Source: an uncultured Lachnospiraceae bacterium (GTDB taxonomy: Bacteria > Bacillota > Clostridia > Lachnospirales > Lachnospiraceae). From it: a DNA stretch of 5,892 nt. The notes under the pieces were generated by a model. It made no database searches. It was not told where the DNA came from and worked only from the letters and a program-made list of their open reading frames with translations. The position numbers and the translations under genes were made by a program. Below, piece by piece: positions 4,465-5,892 of this stretch (within the stretch, counting starts at the first letter, position 1; every line of letters begins with the position of its first letter). The stretch is taken from the NCBI GenBank assembly GCA_900546325.1, contig URCR01000073.1:1-5892 (forward strand). Reading direction: 5' to 3'.

Positions 4465-5796
4465 ATGTCCAAAAAATATACCATCTTAAAAGGTACTTTC
4501 ATCCTTACTGCCACCGGCATTATCACACGCCTGATTGGTTTTTTCTACCGTGTCTACTTAAGTCAGACGTTCGGCGAAGAAGGTGTGGGACTGTATCAGC
4601 TTATTTTCCCGGTCTACGCCCTCTGCTTCTCTCTGACAGCAGCCGGGATCGAGACCACCATCTCACGCTGTGTTGCCAGAAGAGCAGCGCTTGGCAAGCT
4701 TCAGGAAGCAAGGGAATTTCTTTTCACCGGAATGACTGTTTCCTTTCTTCTCTCTTTTATTGTTACCATTTTCCTCCAGAATAATGCCCACTTGATCGCC
4801 GTTCATTTTATCGGTGAGGCACGCTGTATTCCACTTTTGACGGCAATGTCCTACGCGTTTCCGTTCGCTGCGATCCACAGCTGTATCTGTGGCTATTACT
4901 TCGGTCTCAAACGTACCGGTATCCCTGCAGTCTCCCAGTTGATTGAGCAGATTGTACGTGTACTCTCCGTCTATCTATTCTCCCTTTATGTCCTTCACAG
5001 TCAGAGTACCCTTTCCGTAACAGTCGCTGTATCCGGTCTTGTCGCCGGAGAACTTTTTTCCTCTCTGTTTTGTGCCCGGATCTTTTTCCGCACACACCAT
5101 CCCGACCGCTCTTCCAGCCGGATCACCCACCGCTGTTTCTCACATTTGAGAGAACTTTTCAGTCTCTCACTTCCATTGACCGCCAACCGGATTTTGTTAA
5201 ATCTCCTTCAGAGTATTGAAGCTGTCTCCATCCCAAAAGCGCTGATCACATATGGAAGCAGCCGGACCGAGGCACTCAGCCTCTATGGTGTCCTGACCGG
5301 AATGGCTCTCCCATGCATTCTGTTCCCCTCTGCACTGACAAATTCGATCTCTGTCATGCTTCTTCCCACCGTAGCAGAGCTTCAGGCATCGCAAAAACGC
5401 GGAACTCTTCTGGTACTGATCAAGAAAGTTTTTTTCTGTTGTTTTGCGCTTGGTCTGTCCTGTACAATCGGATTTCTGCTGTTTGGCCGCTTTATCGGCG
5501 GTACTTTATTCCACAGCGCCCTTGCAGGCAGTCTGATACTTACGCTTGCCTGGATTTGCCCGTTTCTCTATACAAACTCTACCCTGATCAGCATTTTAAA
5601 TGGGCTGGGGCATACCACTTCCTCTTTCTTCGTCAACACGGTCGGATTACTGCTCCGCATCGCAGGCGTCTTCTTTCTGATCCCCCTTACCGGAATCCGC
5701 GGTTATCTCTGGGGACTGCTTGGAAGTCAGCTGATCATTACACTTCTCTGCATCGGGGAACTCTTCCATCTTCTGCGGCAGAGTCCCTCTGTCTAG
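4465..5796 (+). CDS. SpoVB-family MATE/MOP-superfamily lipid-linked glycan flippase (short form)
   Basis: This is a very hydrophobic protein of 443 residues with about 12 predicted membrane spans (near 7-27, 43-60, 85-104, 121-143, 153-177, 183-207, 228-250, 275-300, 315-340, 353-378, 386-407, 411-436). The N-terminus (KGTFILTATGIITRLIGFFYR, then EEGVGLYQL and the ISR-VA segment after span 2) is typical of SpoVB and related polysaccharide flippases, which move undecaprenyl-linked precursors across the membrane; SpoVB is needed for spore cortex in Bacillus. The start at 4465 is chosen because GGAG lies at 4456-4459 and the family homology begins there. The in-frame TTG at 4399 would overlap the iscR promoter. 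It is about 70 residues shorter than B. subtilis SpoVB and seems to lack the last two spans. It is divergent from iscR. A vegetative role in envelope polysaccharide or lipid II export is possible. Confidence 0.82.
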   Translation: MSKKYTILKGTFILTATGIITRLIGFFYRVYLSQTFGEEGVGLYQLIFPVYALCFSLTAAGIETTISRCVARRAALGKLQEAREFLFTGMTVSFLLSFIVTIFLQNNAHLIAVHFIGEARCIPLLTAMSYAFPFAAIHSCICGYYFGLKRTGIPAVSQLIEQIVRVLSVYLFSLYVLHSQSTLSVTVAVSGLVAGELFSSLFCARIFFRTHHPDRSSSRITHRCFSHLRELFSLSLPLTANRILLNLLQSIEAVSIPKALITYGSSRTEALSLYGVLTGMALPCILFPSALTNSISVMLLPTVAELQASQKRGTLLVLIKKVFFCCFALGLSCTIGFLLFGRFIGGTLFHSALAGSLILTLAWICPFLYTNSTLISILNGLGHTTSSFFVNTVGLLLRIAGVFFLIPLTGIRGYLWGLLGSQLIITLLCIGELFHLLRQSPSV

Positions 5797-5810
5797 TGTA
5801 CTGTATCACT
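5795..5810 (+). terminator. Weak hairpin at the flippase stop codon
   Basis: AGTG-(8 nt)-CACT begins inside the TAG stop and is followed by CGTTTTCATT. The stem is only 4 bp (a bulged extension is possible) and the T-run is short. It is the only terminator candidate after this gene; a better one may lie beyond the window. Confidence 0.2.
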
Positions 5811-5892
5811 CGTTTTCATTCAAACAGCGCAAAAGAGGTAAGCGCAAAATACTTCAACGGATTGTGTTGCCCTAAAAATGAATCCATAATAA
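5797..5892. other. Unassigned right-edge region with a 9-bp direct repeat
   Basis: I recognise no gene here. AGCGCAAAA occurs at 5826-5834 and again at 5841-5849, start to start 15 bp apart. Short open frames exist on both strands. One on the minus strand runs from ATG at 5887 to a stop at 5816 (23 codons, MDSFLGQHNP...), and another is open from the right edge to a stop at 5820. They overlap each other and match nothing I know. It could be the end of a neighbouring gene, an intergenic repeat, or noncoding. Confidence 0.3.

Noticed and set aside
5816..5887. 23-codon minus-strand open frame near the right edge
   Set aside because: Too short, no visible ribosome binding site within the window, and an overlapping frame is equally open. 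Kept only as part of the unassigned region.

Overview
The window looks like a chromosomal segment of a low-to-moderate GC, spore-forming Clostridia member, most likely Lachnospiraceae-like. Three things point there: a clostridial minimal ISC operon (Rrf2 regulator, NifS-type desulfurase, short NifU/IscU scaffold, MnmA), strong AGGAGG-type ribosome binding sites, and a SpoVB-family flippase. The genus is an inference; no rRNA gene or other species marker is present.

Layout from left to right. Positions 1-34 (minus) hold the first codons of a glyceraldehyde-3-phosphate dehydrogenase gene that runs off the left edge. It has its own promoter (119-147) and a leader with two small hairpins. Five genes follow on the minus strand, read right to left from a promoter near 4382-4410: iscR (4325-3867), iscS (3854-2670), iscU (2574-2134), mnmA (2082-1009) and a PHP-family histidinol-phosphatase (963-163). 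Gaps are 12-95 bp and every gene has a Shine-Dalgarno sequence. I see no clear intrinsic terminator inside the unit or after it. Divergently, on the plus strand, lies a SpoVB/MATE-like membrane protein (4465-5796). The last 96 bp (5797-5892) carry no gene I recognise, only a 9-bp direct repeat and a weak hairpin.

How it works together. IscS takes sulfur from cysteine as an enzyme persulfide. IscU uses that sulfur to build Fe-S clusters, and MnmA uses it for 2-thiouridine at tRNA position 34. IscR probably senses cluster status and represses its own operon through a 17-bp palindrome just downstream of the predicted transcription start. The MnmA here has a CxxC plus a distal Cys, so it may itself carry an Fe-S cluster, which would link iscU and mnmA more tightly. 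The histidinol-phosphatase is probably a co-transcribed passenger. The flippase points to cell-envelope or spore-peptidoglycan work and has a tentative sigma-E-like promoter.

I found no mobile element, CRISPR array, tRNA or rRNA, and no clearly undescribed multi-gene system. The less ordinary signals are the IscR operator and variant IscR cysteine spacing, the MnmA CxxC, complementary motifs in three intercistronic spacers, and the short SpoVB-like protein.
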